Part shown: one piece after another, positions 34,901 through 47,668 of the stretch
Layout: every line of letters starts with the position of its first letter
Numbering within the stretch: the first letter of the stretch is position 1
NCBI RefSeq assembly: GCF_965363235.1
Contig: NC_134844.1
Span: forward strand, 15,420,646 to 15,484,645
Source: Mytilus galloprovincialis
Taxonomy: Eukaryota; Mollusca; Bivalvia; Mytilida; Mytilidae
Length of the DNA stretch: 64,000 nucleotides
Reading direction: 5' to 3'
Made by a program: the position numbers and the translations under genes
The notes under the pieces: generated by a model
Databases searched by the model: none
What the model was told of the DNA's origin: nothing
Seen by the model: the letters and a program-made list of their open reading frames with translations, nothing else

Positions 34901-36945
34901 CTACCATTTACAATAAATAAGTTATTTCCTTTGCAGAAATCTAAAATTTTGTTTCCGTACCTGTTTCTTATAGGGTCTAAACTATTTCTTTTTCGTGGTA
35001 TATTCAATAAGTCAAGCGTTAAAACATCGTTTTCTACAAAATTCGCCGCATTGTTTCCATGCATTTCTTTTGAAAGGAAATAATCATCGTCGTTGGCCGT
35101 TCGTCCGTTAAAGTCTCCAATTAAGGCTACGAATTTGTAATTTTGTGAAAAATTTGTATACTCGTCCTCAAGTTGACTAAATGCATCATGTGAAGAAAAA
35201 GCAGTATATTCAGGGGGTATATATGTTACAGTGAATTTGTATAATCAGTGATTATGTAGAATCCCTGAGATTTTCAGGGATTATGTAGAATCACTGGCCA
35301 GTTTAGGGATTATATATAATCACTAAAATTTTCAGGGATTATGTATAATCACTAGAAAAAACGTCAGGGATTATACATAATAACTGAAATGAAGAAATAG
35401 TTTTAATTTATAAAGAAAATTAATAAAAGTCAAATAATGTATGTTACAAATGATCATAATAAAACAGCATTACAATTTATAAACATAAACTGTAAAATGT
35501 TAAGCACAAAATATCAAAATGATAACCCTATTTTTTTTTAAATGTTAGGCACAATATATTAAAATGTTAAACACAATATATTAAAATAAATGCCTCACAT
35601 CTGTTATTACCACAATATCCACATTTTAGAAACCATTTTCATTCACATATCGAATCAGATTTTATGACCCGCTTAAGAGAAATAAAGTGTTCATTAAAAA
35701 CATCTGTAGGTACCCCTCAAAAAGGGAATTAGCAACACCGAACTGGTTCAAGCAAGAAACCATGTTTTTTGGCCAGGCGATATCCTTTTTCAGACTTTTG
35801 GTGAACAATTATCATTAAGTTTTTTGGTATCCCCTTTCCTTTTTTACCCTGTGGAATCATGCTAATAGAATATTGCACCAAATGCCAGTTTCCTTTTAAC
35901 TTTTGTTCTAATTGTCAATCCTTAGTTTTTCTATACATTTAGATGCGTAAGTTCTCTCAGTTAAAATTTCTTGTTCATTTGAACAAAAACAAAACAAAAA
36001 AAAAAAAAAACAAAAAAAAAAAAAACAGAAGTTCCATAATCGTCTTCACCATTTGTTTTCCATGTACAACAAATAACATGCTCTGTGGATTTACAAATAG
36101 AACATAAATATCCATTGGACTCTGGCTTTTAAAAAAACAAACAATACATGTAAAGTTATCGCTTTAAAGTGAATCTTGAAAATATTAATTTTGAAAGTCT
36201 TCAACTTTATCTCTAAACCGTCAGTTGGTTGTATCTTTAAGATCATCCTCTGTGTTTAAAACCAAAATTATTTCATCTACAAGAAATATGAAAGTATGAT
36301 TTACTTGTGTCTAATCCATTTTGCTTTAATTCATCAAATAAAATATGTTTAAACTAAACTATGAACGTAAAAAATGATGATTAGTCTATATGTAGTTTTC
36401 TTTTTTATCAAACAAAGGATCCTTAAATTATTCATAATCCCTGAAAAAATATTAGGGAATTTGTAGAATAATTATTAAAATGTTCAGTGATTATGTAAAA
36501 TCACTGGTCATTTTCAGGGATTATATATAATTACTAATGATTTTAGTGATTCTACATATTCCCTGAAAAATCAGGGATTCTACATAATCCCTGATTATAC
36601 AAATTCACTGTAACATATATACTATACCTATAACAATATCTTGATCTAAATTTAAAAGGTCAGATGAGACTTTAAACCAAAGCACGTATTTACAATGTGT
36701 AGATAATGGTTTTATGTTACTTGCTATTTCTTTTTTGTAGCCAAGAATGATACCCCCAGATCGAGTTTTAGCAATAGCTTTTCTATTTTTCATATGAAAT
36801 TCATATCCTGTTAACTTAATTGTGTCAACATCATCAAAAACAGTCATATCAAGTTGAAAATAAAACCCTATAAAAACATTATTGCGATATACTATGAATT
36901 CATTATTTTTCATTGGATATCCCATTTTCATAAATTTCGTGGGTA
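31905..36945 (-). mobile_element. APE-type LINE, 5'-truncated and broken
   Basis: Minus-strand non-LTR retrotransposon. From its 5' side: an APE endonuclease part, about 36,931-36,616 (KLTGYEFHMKNRK, SGGIILGYKK), continues beyond an inserted element at 35,219-34,700 with the endonuclease motif LIGDFNGRT. A linker follows, then the thumb-side region at 34,139-33,837. The reverse transcriptase is at 33,800-32,991 (NYRPITILSCLGKLF, CAFIDFEKAFDKVWR, GVRQGENLSPFLF, LYADDTVLMAE). The C-terminal region at 32,899-32,426 has LYGCEVWG and ELGRYPLEI. Frame breaks occur between the endonuclease, RT and C-terminal parts, so it is dead, and the endonuclease N-terminus is missing. The 3' side ends in an AT repeat near 31,905. 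YADD and the motif order fit the Jockey/CR1 side of the LINE tree; a closer assignment needs a search. Confidence 0.85.
35224..36615. mobile_element. 1,392-bp TIR element with TATA target duplication, copy 1
   Basis: The ends are TGTTACAGTGAATTTGTATA and its complement, flanked by TATA on both sides (35,220-35,223 and 36,616-36,619). Each end carries about five quasi-palindromes of the type GGGATTATGTAGAATCAC, alternating CAGGG and CAGTG edges. The core is AT-rich with poly-A tracts (about 35,990-36,027) and no recognised protein. It splits the LINE endonuclease. Excising it with one TATA restores the LINE reading IGIV-YIPPEY in frame, which supports a 4-bp duplication. A second copy in opposite orientation is at 62,020-63,278. 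Confidence 0.88.
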
Positions 36946-36965
36946 CAGGTGAATCACGAATTTAA
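36925..36965. repeat. fragment of the TA-flanked MITE
   Basis: 'aaatttcgtgggtacagg' followed by 'tgaatcacgaattt' is shared with the MITE at 61,695-61,902. It lies at the 5' edge of the LINE. Confidence 0.45.
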
Positions 36966-38048
36966 TGTTTAATTACAATTCCCTAATGACATCAATGCTG
37001 ATTGTCAATTTTGAGAATTCAATTTGTCGTATAATTCGTACAATATAGAATTATAGTTTTCCAACCACTCGCTCAACATTGGAATGGAAGTGACGACGCC
37101 CCTAAACGCACAAATGACGTTCACTAAAACCAGAGTTTTTGACGGAAATGCATCGAACTCGAAAGTTGTCTATTCATGGTAACAAATGAAACTAATGTAA
37201 TACATGTATTTGTTAATAAATGTATATTATTTTTTAACAGGTTTGGAGGCACATAATTGTGTTTGTCTATGTTCAACACGAGTTGCTGAATTTGAATACC
37301 ATATCTTAATATATTATTATTTTCATATTACAGACGTTTGACCCAGAATTATATAATTTTTCAACTGGTTACCTTTTCTGTAGTTGGACTTCCTGGAACC
37401 AAGGCATATAAGAGTAAGCTTAAGAAGTAAAACAAAGCTTTCAATCGGTACAGTTTGTGATGAAAATTAGCTGCTTTACATTTTCTTTACACTACAAAAT
37501 CAACAGTAAACTTTCCCCTCAGATAACACCGATTATATGATTGATTTTATTTATTTTCGTTGCTCTTACATAACCGAGTTCAAGGATGTATAACCACAGA
37601 AAAGGTAATATTTTACAAAATTAAATAATCCGGAGTCAAAAGACAGTATTATCAAAATAGGCTATTGAATGATTTAATTGAATATATGAAGATATTTCAC
37701 ACGTTTACTTGAGGGAAGAATCGTGATCATCGTTCAGAGTATGATTTTCAATAACATGTCATTCGATATTTGCCTTACTGAGTGGTACACGTTTCGTTGT
37801 TATATAATGATCGAAAACCATTCCGAGGACGAGTATACCTTGTTTTAACTTGATTTAGTCCAGTTTTTGAGTACCAATATTTCAGTAACTACACATTTGA
37901 GACCATACATTTAAACGTATTACATGGATACATTTCACAGAACTAGAAAAAACATCAAAGCCGGGCTTCACCATGTTAACAGTTATTGTGAAACTTCCTA
38001 TCCTAGGTAACATGAATCAGATGTGGATACTGAAAAAATGTAAATGGG
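36966..38048. other. no gene seen
   Basis: AT-rich sequence without a supported gene or recognised repeat. Confidence 0.5.
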
Positions 38049-38310
38049 CCTGTCCCGAGTCAGGAGCCTGTAATACAGTGGTTGTCGTTTGTTTATGTGT
38101 TACATATTTGTTTTTCGTTCATTTTTTTTTATATAAATAATAGCGTTTAACATTGTCATTTCGGGGCCTTTTATAGCTAGCTTTGCAGTATTGACTTTTG
38201 CTCATTGTTAAAGGCCGTACGGTGACCTATAGATGTTAATTTCTGTGTCATTATGGTCTCTTGTGGACAGTTGTCTCATTGGCAATCATACCACATCTTC
38301 TTTTTTATAA
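38049..38310 (-). repeat. dispersed mussel repeat, family A, long copy
   Basis: It starts 'ctgtcccgagtcaggagcct' and ends 'ggcaatcataccacatcttc'. It is the fullest copy here and shows both halves of the family. Confidence 0.8.
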
Positions 38311-38789
38311 AGTACATACACTGTAAAATTGAAAATGGGAATATGGAATATGTCAGAGAAACAACAACCCAACAAAAGAGTAGATAACAGCCGAAATACA
38401 CAGATGAGTCGTCAACACAGCGAGATAACATTGGACTCGAAGATATTCCTCAGCATGCCTCTACATAAAAGTGTGTACTAGTGAAGTTACATTGTTGGTA
38501 CTTCATTCAGGAACTTTAGCAAACATACATGGTTACAAATATTCATTATAGTCTTTAATGGCAATTTGGGTTCTATTTGAAAAACTCTTTTTTTTCTTCA
38601 CCAAAAAGAATTGATAACAGAGGATAGATACCAAATAAAACCAAGCAAAATATGTCCATATGTAGATTTCCGAAGAGATAAAAAAACCGGGTACAGATTA
38701 ACCGGTATATTCGTTATTGACTTTCTCAATATGAAATATAGCTTGTGAGCGGTTTTGCTAGCTATAAAACCAGGTTCAATCAACCATTT

Positions 38790-40879
38790 TCTAATCCATG
38801 TACAAAATCAGGAATATGACAGTTGTTTTTCATTCGTTTGATGTGTTTGAGCGTTTGATTTTGCGATTTGATTAGGGACTTTCCGTTTTGAATTTTCCTC
38901 GGAGTTCAGTTTTTTTTGTGATTAAACTTTTTGGTCATTCTTATATCATGTATATCTTAAATCTTGTAATCTATTGAATATACAGTTTAACTTTATTTAG
39001 GATACAAAATATTTTTTTAATTATACCGAAAATCGTAGGGATTAATATATATATTTTGGAAAATGTTAAACCCTGGTGTTGATAACTCAACTAATAACCA
39101 AATTTATGTGCACAATAACAAATGACAGTTAACTGCAGGACTATCGATAATAGATAGCAACATGTTGATTCTTTCGTGCTGGTTTTGTGATATCAAAGAT
39201 GATCATCAGATCAATATAATTTTGATATGTTTACCTAATATTTCTGTTTTTTTTCTTCACATATGGTTGTAAATACAAATGAGAGGTTTAGCTAGCTATA
39301 CTTTCAGGTTTAATCAACTACTTTTAACATAAAGCAATACTTGCAACAAGTATGAAATATAGCAATTGCTTTCAATTCATTTGATTTGTTTGAGCTTTTT
39401 ATTTTGCAATTTGATAAAATACATTACGTTTAGAATTTTCCTTGGAGTTTAGTACTTCTTTTTTACTATATTTCTATAAATGTATGTCAACCTTTAGCTG
39501 TTTAAAACAAACGGTTTCCGGAAACAGATATCAATCCGTCAAGTATTGTAAAATGAAGTGAAGTATAATGTATATTTATTGAAACGGATTCTAGATAAAA
39601 CAACCGAAAAATCGTGTTATAAAAACAGTATTCAAAAAAGTAAATGTGAACATTGACAAAATAAAGGTTAATTTCGTTTTAGCAAACTCTTTTTGAACAG
39701 ATGGTAAAAACGTATAATTCAATAATGTTGAAAAAAATATTTTTGATAAAAAATGTTAGCTAAAAAATAAAAATAAAACATCGTTAGCAGCCAAAATTAT
39801 ATTGGTTTCGAATTAAAAGTTTTCTGTTCTTTGTAGGTCAAATTTAATACCTATCTTTAATTCTATCAAACATATAAAATTTAATAACAATGCATTCATA
39901 TGTAAAAGGAATCCAATATTATGGCATATCTCATCTGCAAGTTCTCATCAAGTGGTATCATTTAGCGTAATTGTATAGATTGAAATATTTGTAAAGCAAT
40001 TACAACAATCACATAATTATAATGTGAAGCAGATAAATATGTTTGCGAATTCACATAACCAGTACAAAACGTAAAAAATGTTCAATGTTTTTTTGTGTTA
40101 ACTTATTGAATTAAATTAAGAACAAACGGTTTAAACAATAGTAACACATATTGAATTTCTATTAATTCAGAAATACATGTTTTGGTAATTCTGTAATATT
40201 GTTTTCAAAGCAGTTGACACTAGTCCAAATTCTTGACTCTGGACCTGAATGATGATAAACGTTGGTAATAACGTGCACGATGTCGCTGATGTTTTTCTAT
40301 AAACTATAAACAACTGTAAACAAGTGTTATTTGGAGGTTTGCTTAGCAATACAACAAAACGAAATCCCCTGTCGTTTGTCTGACAATACATGTACATGTA
40401 TGGCAGTTGTTTTTCTTTCGCTTGGAAGCTTGATAAAGTATAAAGTTCTATTTGTCAGTTTTAACTTGTTTTATTGCCTTCCCCTTTTTTTATCATCGAG
40501 GAAATAAATAAAAATTATGTTAACTAACTCTTTTTTCAATACGATATGTCATATATATTTAAAAAACACATATACAGCATATTTCAGCATAAAATATAAA
40601 GGAATTGTGTTCTAAATTAAAATTATAGATGTACACTGAAAACGTTTTATCAAAAAAAATATTATCTTAAAAGAAGATATCTTAAGATCTGGTGTCGTCA
40701 TATACTTTGATATAATCGAACAAGTCCATAATATAAATTGCAACTTTCCGACATCATGTAATTATGACTTATTAAAAATTCAGATAAATATTAAAGCAAT
40801 TTGATTGGATCTTTTGAATTTTGTTGCATATTTAAAAGTTGTTAAGCATTCAATCTCAACACTTTGGCTACGTTTCAAA
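38790..40879. other. 5' flank of lectin unit 1; no other gene
   Basis: Contains fragments of a mussel repeat ('accaagtcaggaatatgac' type, about 38,800-38,960 and 39,340-39,440). A TATTTAAA at about 40,829 lies roughly 50 bases before the ATG at 40,880 and could be a TATA element. Confidence 0.4.
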
Positions 40880-41205
40880 ATGAAGATGCAAGGTGTCTTA
40901 TTAATAATTTCTATAATTTGTTTAACAACAATCCTAAGTTACTGTACCGTGCATGCTGAAATTATGAAGAAAACAAGTACCTTTAGAGTGAAAAGTGGAG
41001 AAACCATAATGTCGTCATGTGCCACAACAGACATTTATACGAAATCACAAGCAGCATGTACAACATTGTGTTTATTACACGATAAATGTTGTGTTGCCAG
41101 TTGTTCTAAAGAATCATCTATATGTCGTCTTGACATAACTGAAAACTGTTGTGTTGTCACCAAAAAATGCTACAAGTTGGAGCGTTTTGACAAGAAACCA
41201 GTACA
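40880..41205 (+). CDS. lectin unit 1, exon 1: signal peptide and PAN/apple-like domain
   Basis: ATG at 40,880 opens 108 codons plus two bases up to a strong GTAAGT donor at 41,206. The start was chosen because it gives a good signal peptide (MKMQGVLLIISIICLTTIL, then cleavage after VHA). The mature part has the Cys pattern of PAN/apple-like modules (AACTTLCLLHDKCCVASC, then ICRLDITENCC), as in lectin unit 2. A candidate second exon starts at 42,975 after TTTTCAAG. It fits the phase, encodes QYKFDDFTC and resembles the ISFDNSTYC of unit 2, but its 3' border is unclear; GTATTT at 43,011 would not join the next exon in frame. The link to the CTLD exons at 47,669 is thus inferred from the duplicated arrangement. 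The protein would be secreted. Confidence 0.7.
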
Positions 41206-41590
41206 GTAAGTTTTTATAACGAGAACTAATTATTCATATAATGAACCTCAGAAACCCTCTTCCACATTTCTTTGTCTTTTTCTTACATGTCTTAAGAGTG
41301 TGTAAATTGATAATCTATTAGTAGGTACTTTATGTATATTTCATATCTATATCATTAAGTGAACGTCTGGTAGATATACAATGTAATAGGTGACTGTTGA
41401 TGAATAAGCACATATATAATCATCTTAACAATGCTAAAAGATAACGGGCAACTATATCATAAAATCGCTTATTAACAGTCGTACTTCCTCGCTTTCCCGA
41501 ATGTAATGAAAACCATTATGGTAAATACAAAATACGTTGTTTGTTCTCCTTTACAAAAATAGACACTTTTAAATTTACATATACATTATA

Positions 41591-41895
41591 TACGAATAAG
41601 AAGATATGGTATGATTCCGTCTCCATCTTAGTCACAATTTGTAAAAGTAATTCAATATAAGTCAAAGTACGGCCATCAACACATAGCCTTAACTGTTATC
41701 GAACAGCAAGCTATAAAGGGTCCCAAAAATGACAAGTGTTAAGCTATCCAAACAGGAAATACGGTCTAATCTATATAAAAAAGAAGAATAAAGAAACATG
41801 TATGAAGACCTGTTGGTGACCTTCTGATGTTGTTTTTTCTATGGTCGGGTTGTTGTCTCTTTGACACATTCCCCATTTCCATTCTCAATTTTATG
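41591..41895. repeat. family B copy followed by family D copy, in lectin intron
   Basis: Family B runs 41,591-41,786 ('acagcaagctataaaggg'). Family D follows at 41,800-41,895 ('gaagacctgttggtgacctt', 'ttgacacattccccatttcc'). They are adjacent and share a strand. Confidence 0.7.
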
Positions 41896-43180
41896 AAGCA
41901 CATCAACAAACAAACAATCAGTGACCTTCCAGACTCCTGTGCAGCATGTTAATCGTTTTAATAGCCACCAACCATCACCCTTCCCTGAAACAATATGATA
42001 GCATATAGAAAGACACATTTTTGAAATGCTTAACAATCAATTTAAAATACACTGAACGATATATATAAATTAACACAGATAGTATGTTATATAAGAAGGG
42101 ATTTTATATTAGCAACAATCATTATGCAGCAAAGGAATAAAATTGAGAATGGGCACAAGAAATGTGTCCAAGAATCAACAGCCCGATAAATCAGTAGAAC
42201 AGCACAGATGACAACTGACGATTCTTCGACACAACGAGAATATCCAGCACCAAAGGTTACTTCTTTAAATATAGCTTGATATACACAAAGGGTTTTTATT
42301 TTTATTCCTAAATATATATGTTTGTTGTTGAAATCTTTAATTGCAAACATACATACATTTACATGTGAACTATTACAGTTTCTTAAACATTTAAAATAAT
42401 GCCAAGTTGTACATTTGTACATAGCTTTGTTTTTATGAAGGAAAACTGTAAATGTCTCGAAGGTCAGCTGGTAGAATTATAAAACAAAACACTTATTCCG
42501 TGATGGGCATGAGGGAGACATGTTTGTACGATGACAGCAGTAGAAAGGCGTAGCTCATTGTCTTATATTACCATCCTTAGATGCATTTAAACGGATTGAA
42601 TGCAACCGAGGTAATTAAATTAATCGTATTCAGCTAACATACGATTGTAATTGCAAATATATACTAGAACGGAAGTTTTTATACGCAAAGACGAAGAAGT
42701 ATAATATCCTGCTATTATTATTGATAATAAACTGATACATATTTGACATCATACCGTATCTGTAGTTCAAGGACAGTTATTATTGAAATCTAAAGTCTGA
42801 TAGTACACAGTAATTACACGCATCAAACAGGACCTTTTAGATACGTTCTACTTTCTGGTATGTGTTTTCTGACCACGTCCGAATGAGTGGTGTTACATGA
42901 AATCAGACAAAATTATAAACGGAAATTACTTTAAATTGTGCTGCACAATTTGCAATTGTTCTTTTCTTTTCAAGTCAGTACAAATTCGACGATTTCACAT
43001 GTCCAGGAAAGTATTTTGGGCATTTAATCAGTTTTCTAAAACATGAATATAGCAATTTTTTGAGACAAACTTCAAATGCAAAACAATCTATAAAGTTATA
43101 CTGTAATATCACTGTTCAAGGTTAGGGGAGGTCCGGACGCCGACAAACTAGGTTTACCCTGCCACATTATGTATATGTAT
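41896..43180. other. intron of lectin unit 1
   Basis: Nothing supported apart from the candidate exon beginning at 42,975 described with exon 1. Confidence 0.4.
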
Positions 43181-43419
43181 GTCCCATTTTAGGAGTCTGT
43201 AATTCACTCGGTGTCGTTTAGAGTTGTATGTCATATCTTGTACACACAATAGTTAACCGTTTTAATTGTTTTACATATATCATTCCTGGGCCTTGTAACA
43301 ATAAGGTGTCGGACTTACTCATTGTTGTAGGCAATACGGTAACCTATAATTGTTATTTTCTGTTTTATTTGGTCTCTTGTGAAGAGTTGTTTCATTAGCA
43401 ACCATACTACCTCTTCTTA
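43181..43419 (-). repeat. family A repeat in lectin intron
   Basis: Diverged copy with 'gtcccattttaggagtctgt' and 'ggtctcttgtgaagagttg'. Confidence 0.65.
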
Positions 43420-44039
43420 GCTTCATACGATAGATGTATTCATTTTGTGTTATCGTCTTTAGATGCAAAATTTGATGGAAGATGAACCCGTATCCTCAGA
43501 AAAAAAATTACAGTATTTTTTAAAAAGTTTCAGAAATTTTGGTACTAATTTTAAAAGTGTTCGTTTTTTGAAATGTAGGATATTACAAGATATGCAGAGT
43601 TATAAAAAATACGAAAACAAGGATGTATGCATGTTGTTTGCGTTTACGTAAAATTTGAGAACAGCGAAAAATTATTGTATTGAGAAAGAGGTGATGAAAA
43701 AAGAAATTGACACGGCGAAACCAATGTTTTTATCAGAATGCCTCCAAAAGAAACATATATCACTGACTAGCATTTTCATTTGATGGAAAGACGTTGAGTT
43801 GTATTAGAATTATTTTAGTATATAAACTAAATATACTTTCTAGCCTCAAAGTTCCAGTAAGATTTGACATTTTGACCCTTTTATTGTCATTCGAATTTGA
43901 ATAGAAAGCTTATCAATGATTTAAAAAACTTTAAAACAAGCATCATTTTCGGTACATTAGAACTCTTTTATTCTGAAAGCTGTATTATTTGGAGAACATT
44001 TGACAGAGAAGGCACACTTGCATTTGTTGGAACAGCTAG

Positions 44040-44275
44040 CTTATTCAAAATGTTCTGGTTGTGCAACAAGATGCAGAATGTACTAAGGGAAGACTCAAAA
44101 TTTATAAGTCGAACCCAAACCGACAAAACCCGGGAAGCCAAAAAAACTCCCCCAAAAGTGACGAGAAGACAAACCAGAAAAAAACCTCGTCAAAACATAG
44201 ATTCAGCAACACGAACCTTTAAAATATTGGGGGACTTGGTGTATTCGATAAAAGTAACCTGATCATGCTCCACTA
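44040..44275 (+). repeat. family C repeat, diverged
   Basis: It reads 'tgtgcaacaagatgcagaat', 'aaaatttataagtcgaa' and 'cagcaacacgaacc'. A comparable diverged copy lies at 56,530-56,740. Confidence 0.55.
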
Positions 44276-44289
44276 GTTTCACCTGCTGG

Positions 44290-46660
44290 GCTGCTAATGT
44301 AAAGTTCAAATTTAGTGATAAGTCTCATTCGGTTTAGTAACTATCGAGGAAAACCTACCCCTTCTTTTTAATATTTTATAGTTGTTTCATGCTTATTGGA
44401 TTTTGTTTTAAAAAAATAAAATCTTTTTATCATTCCAAGGTTTTACCTAATTTATTACATGTTGTTTTGACGGTATTATGTGTCAGACCACCAATTGACT
44501 CCTTCCAACTTAGAACGTTAAAACATCCCAACTCTGACACAGACTAGTGTCATTGTTTACTAAAACTAATCATAAAATTAGCATGAGATCGACCAGATTG
44601 AGAATGGAACATATGTTCCTCAAAGTATTTGTTCATCTCTTCATATAGGAAGGTACTGAAACAGTTGACATTGTTCCTGACACAATAGTTTCACTCAATG
44701 GCCAGGGCGTAGTTTCAGGTTCAGTCTTTGTTTCATACCAATCTTGAATTGGATTTAGGATCAGAGGTAACCAAATGCGTTCCCTTCCTTTTAAAAAAGG
44801 CTGCATCTACTCTTATCAGATGTATGCAATACGAAAAAACAAAGAACGCATAACCTGATGATGAGGACGAATATAAATAAATAACAAAGTTTTATGCCCG
44901 AAAAAAACGGAAACATCAGACATGGCTTGGGTATTTTTAAGCCTTCTCTCAAGAAATATTGTTGATTTTCCAATTGAGAACCATTTACCATTTTAATACT
45001 GGCTACTTGAGAGGTGAACAATTCTTTTTTTGATCTATCACCGTTAAACATCTGTGTTCTGTAGAAATATTCAGCATAGTATCATATGCACCTGTCGTCG
45101 TTAACTGCTGATATACGTATGAAAGCCGGCCAGCAGGAATCAGTTCAGACCTTTGACTAACAGGTGTATGCCATTGCAAATCACATCAAATGATCTAGGC
45201 CTTTTGAATTCCAGATTATGTCATTCATTTTGGAGATTTCCACACCGTATTATGCTTTATTTCTTCTATTGGAAAAATTTTGGGTGATGGGAGTCTGGTA
45301 GATCTGCTAGTTGATTTGATAGTATACGCAGCATGTACTGATTAACAAATGATTTCCGAAAATAAATTCATCATAGTAGTTCAAGCTTATTTGGTGTGAT
45401 TTAGGACCACATATCATCTTATTAAAATTCAAAAAATAATTTCGGACGCCGTTCAGATGTGTTATGATATATTTTCTTGTCATATGTCCTCATGGAATCA
45501 GTAGACATGTATCAAGCGCCTCTAATGAAAGAATTTAAGGAATGGAGCTGTGTTGTGTCCCCTATAGTCAGATGTTGGGACTAGTTTCTGAATTATTTGA
45601 GTAGCATGCTACAAAACATTCGAGCAGAGAGAAATGGTATACAGCCACTTCATTTGACTTCAGTCCGCACTATACTCCCATAGAATTTTTGTGACAAATA
45701 AGAATAATTTTTCTAGATAGACTCCTGTATAACTTCTTGTAATTCTCAATATCCCCACAGATTTTGAATAACGCTTTAATGATTGTTGTTTTGCCAAATG
45801 TCAGAAAGCTGTTTTATTCAATTGAGTGTGTCGGCAGCCTGTGGACGCGAGGGTACATCATGCTAATGAAGGAGCAGTATCACAGACTGGAAACAAATCC
45901 TGGCAAACAATAGGAAAAAAACCCCAGTATTTGTTAATTTTTGTGCCATTTTGGTCTCTTGTGAAGAGTTTTCTCTTTGGCAATCATACCACATCTTCTT
46001 TTTTTATATTTGATCTGTTTCATCAGGGGATTTCCAATTTATTTTGCCAGTTATCCAATGCGTTTTGAGTAAACATAATATCTATGAGGGACTTTCAAAA
46101 ATCTAGAAATTCTTTAAAACAATAACTTTCGATCGAATAACTGACTATGCAAGCTTTATCAACACACAATAGGTATCCGAAAGAACGATTGTCAAATGTT
46201 CTGACACTGATGATTTAGTTCTCTCTTGTCATAACTTTCCGATATGCTTAACACAGATAAGTTATGGCTACTCATGACTTCTGTCAGTTGTGGTAAGGTT
46301 AGTAGGCGATACATCCCCGTATATGTAGTTCTCTAACACACACGACTCTTAAAATTCGACCTGTACTTCATGCTCTTACTGGTTGTTACACCTCATCAAG
46401 CCCCTTTGACATTGGGAAACAAGTCTGTTTTAAAGCTGTCATCATCTGCAGAACTTGCGTGTTTTTGACAGCTAAATTACCCAGAAATGTCCCCTATACC
46501 TGTGTTGCGAGAGAACTTGTAAGTTGTATGACCCAAAATGCAGATATAAATCAACGATCTGAACAAGCTCAATTTTTAGACTTACAACTAGTAAATCCTA
46601 CTTTCTTTTTCGCCTTCTACTGGACAAATTGTCATTCAAACAACACGTTGTAAGAGTCAG
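44290..46660 (-). pseudogene. decayed coding-like region, product not recognised
   Basis: Several minus-strand stretches translate into protein-like, low-repeat sequence: about 45,760-45,600 (including NYKKLYRSLSRKIILICHK and KSNEVAVYHFSLLECF) and about 44,790-44,650 (IWLPLILNPIQDWYETKT). The stretches are broken and I could not match them to a family. A decayed mobile element is the likeliest source. A minus-strand family A fragment is embedded at 45,930-46,008. Confidence 0.35.
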
Positions 46661-46684
46661 CATACAAACAAGCATATACAACAC

Positions 46685-46790
46685 TCCGTGTTGAAGGCCG
46701 TACTTTAACCTATAATGGTTTACTTTTTAAATTGTTATTTGTATGGAGAGTTGTCTCATACTCACACCACATCTTCCTATATCTATATAG
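46685..46790 (-). repeat. family B repeat in lectin intron
   Basis: 'ctccgtgttgaaggccgta' and 'ggagagttgtctcata' identify it. Confidence 0.65.
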
Positions 46791-47668
46791 ATGATATCAC
46801 ATGACGTGAAAACAATGTATTAGAATAATCAAAATCCCTCCGATGTACCCTTGAAATATCTAACAAAAGATAAAATATACAAAAATATAAAATTCGTATA
46901 GACCGCCAAAGGATCTACGACATTGACGTGGTAGGCAGCCTTTACACAAACAGGAGGCCTTCTTTATTGTTGATTCGACGAAAACGTAAACTATTGAAAC
47001 CTTTTTTTATTTCGAAATCTATCTCACTATTATACTTGTGTCTTTGAAGAAAAATCTTTATTTCCTCTATAATTGGATTCTCAATATCAAATTGGACGTT
47101 TAAGGTTAAATTCATTTGAATTCAGTCATATATTGCCAGAAGTATTGGTCTACTCATATCAGGGTAGAAACGTCTAACTGACGTTGATGTTCGCTATTGC
47201 ATGTAGTATTTGTAGTTACCAATTGGAGAAACAATATTTTTGTATTGAATAAAGTAAATAAAAAACAATTTGATAACCCCAAACCTTCGAATTATTTCAT
47301 AATGGTAAGACTGGTATGAAATCTGACAATTGTTTCGTCCGATCTTTGACCCATATCAAAACAAAACCATCACATTTTAATTTTACGACCAAGACAAATG
47401 AAATCCGCACATTTTTCCCTTTCCAAAGGTAGATAATGTAGCCGTGTGTTATATAGGTGAATTACAAATATGTTTCCGTTCTGAATGTCACTCAGCTAAT
47501 AGTACAACATACAATTTTGGTATACGATTTTGATTTTAACTTAGAAAATAACTGTGTTGTAAGGATAAGAAGTAGTGGAATTCTTTCAATTAATACAGTT
47601 TTGTAAGAAAATTGCAAGGAATGTCACATTGTAAAAGATATTTTGCAGATATCTTTATTTTCATTAAG
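46791..47668. other. intron upstream of CTLD exon, unit 1
   Basis: The last 130 bases match 60,650-60,787 of unit 2. No counterpart of the unit 2 exon at 59,592-59,677 could be found here. Confidence 0.5.

Noticed and set aside
34245-35083. Plus-strand open frames
   Set aside because: They lie antisense to the endonuclease and linker of the minus-strand LINE.
43900-44360. Similarity to 56,430-56,830, read at first as exon shuffling between lectin units
   Set aside because: The shared part is the dispersed family C repeat, which also occurs at 551, 16,171 and 50,450, so it says nothing about the lectin gene order.
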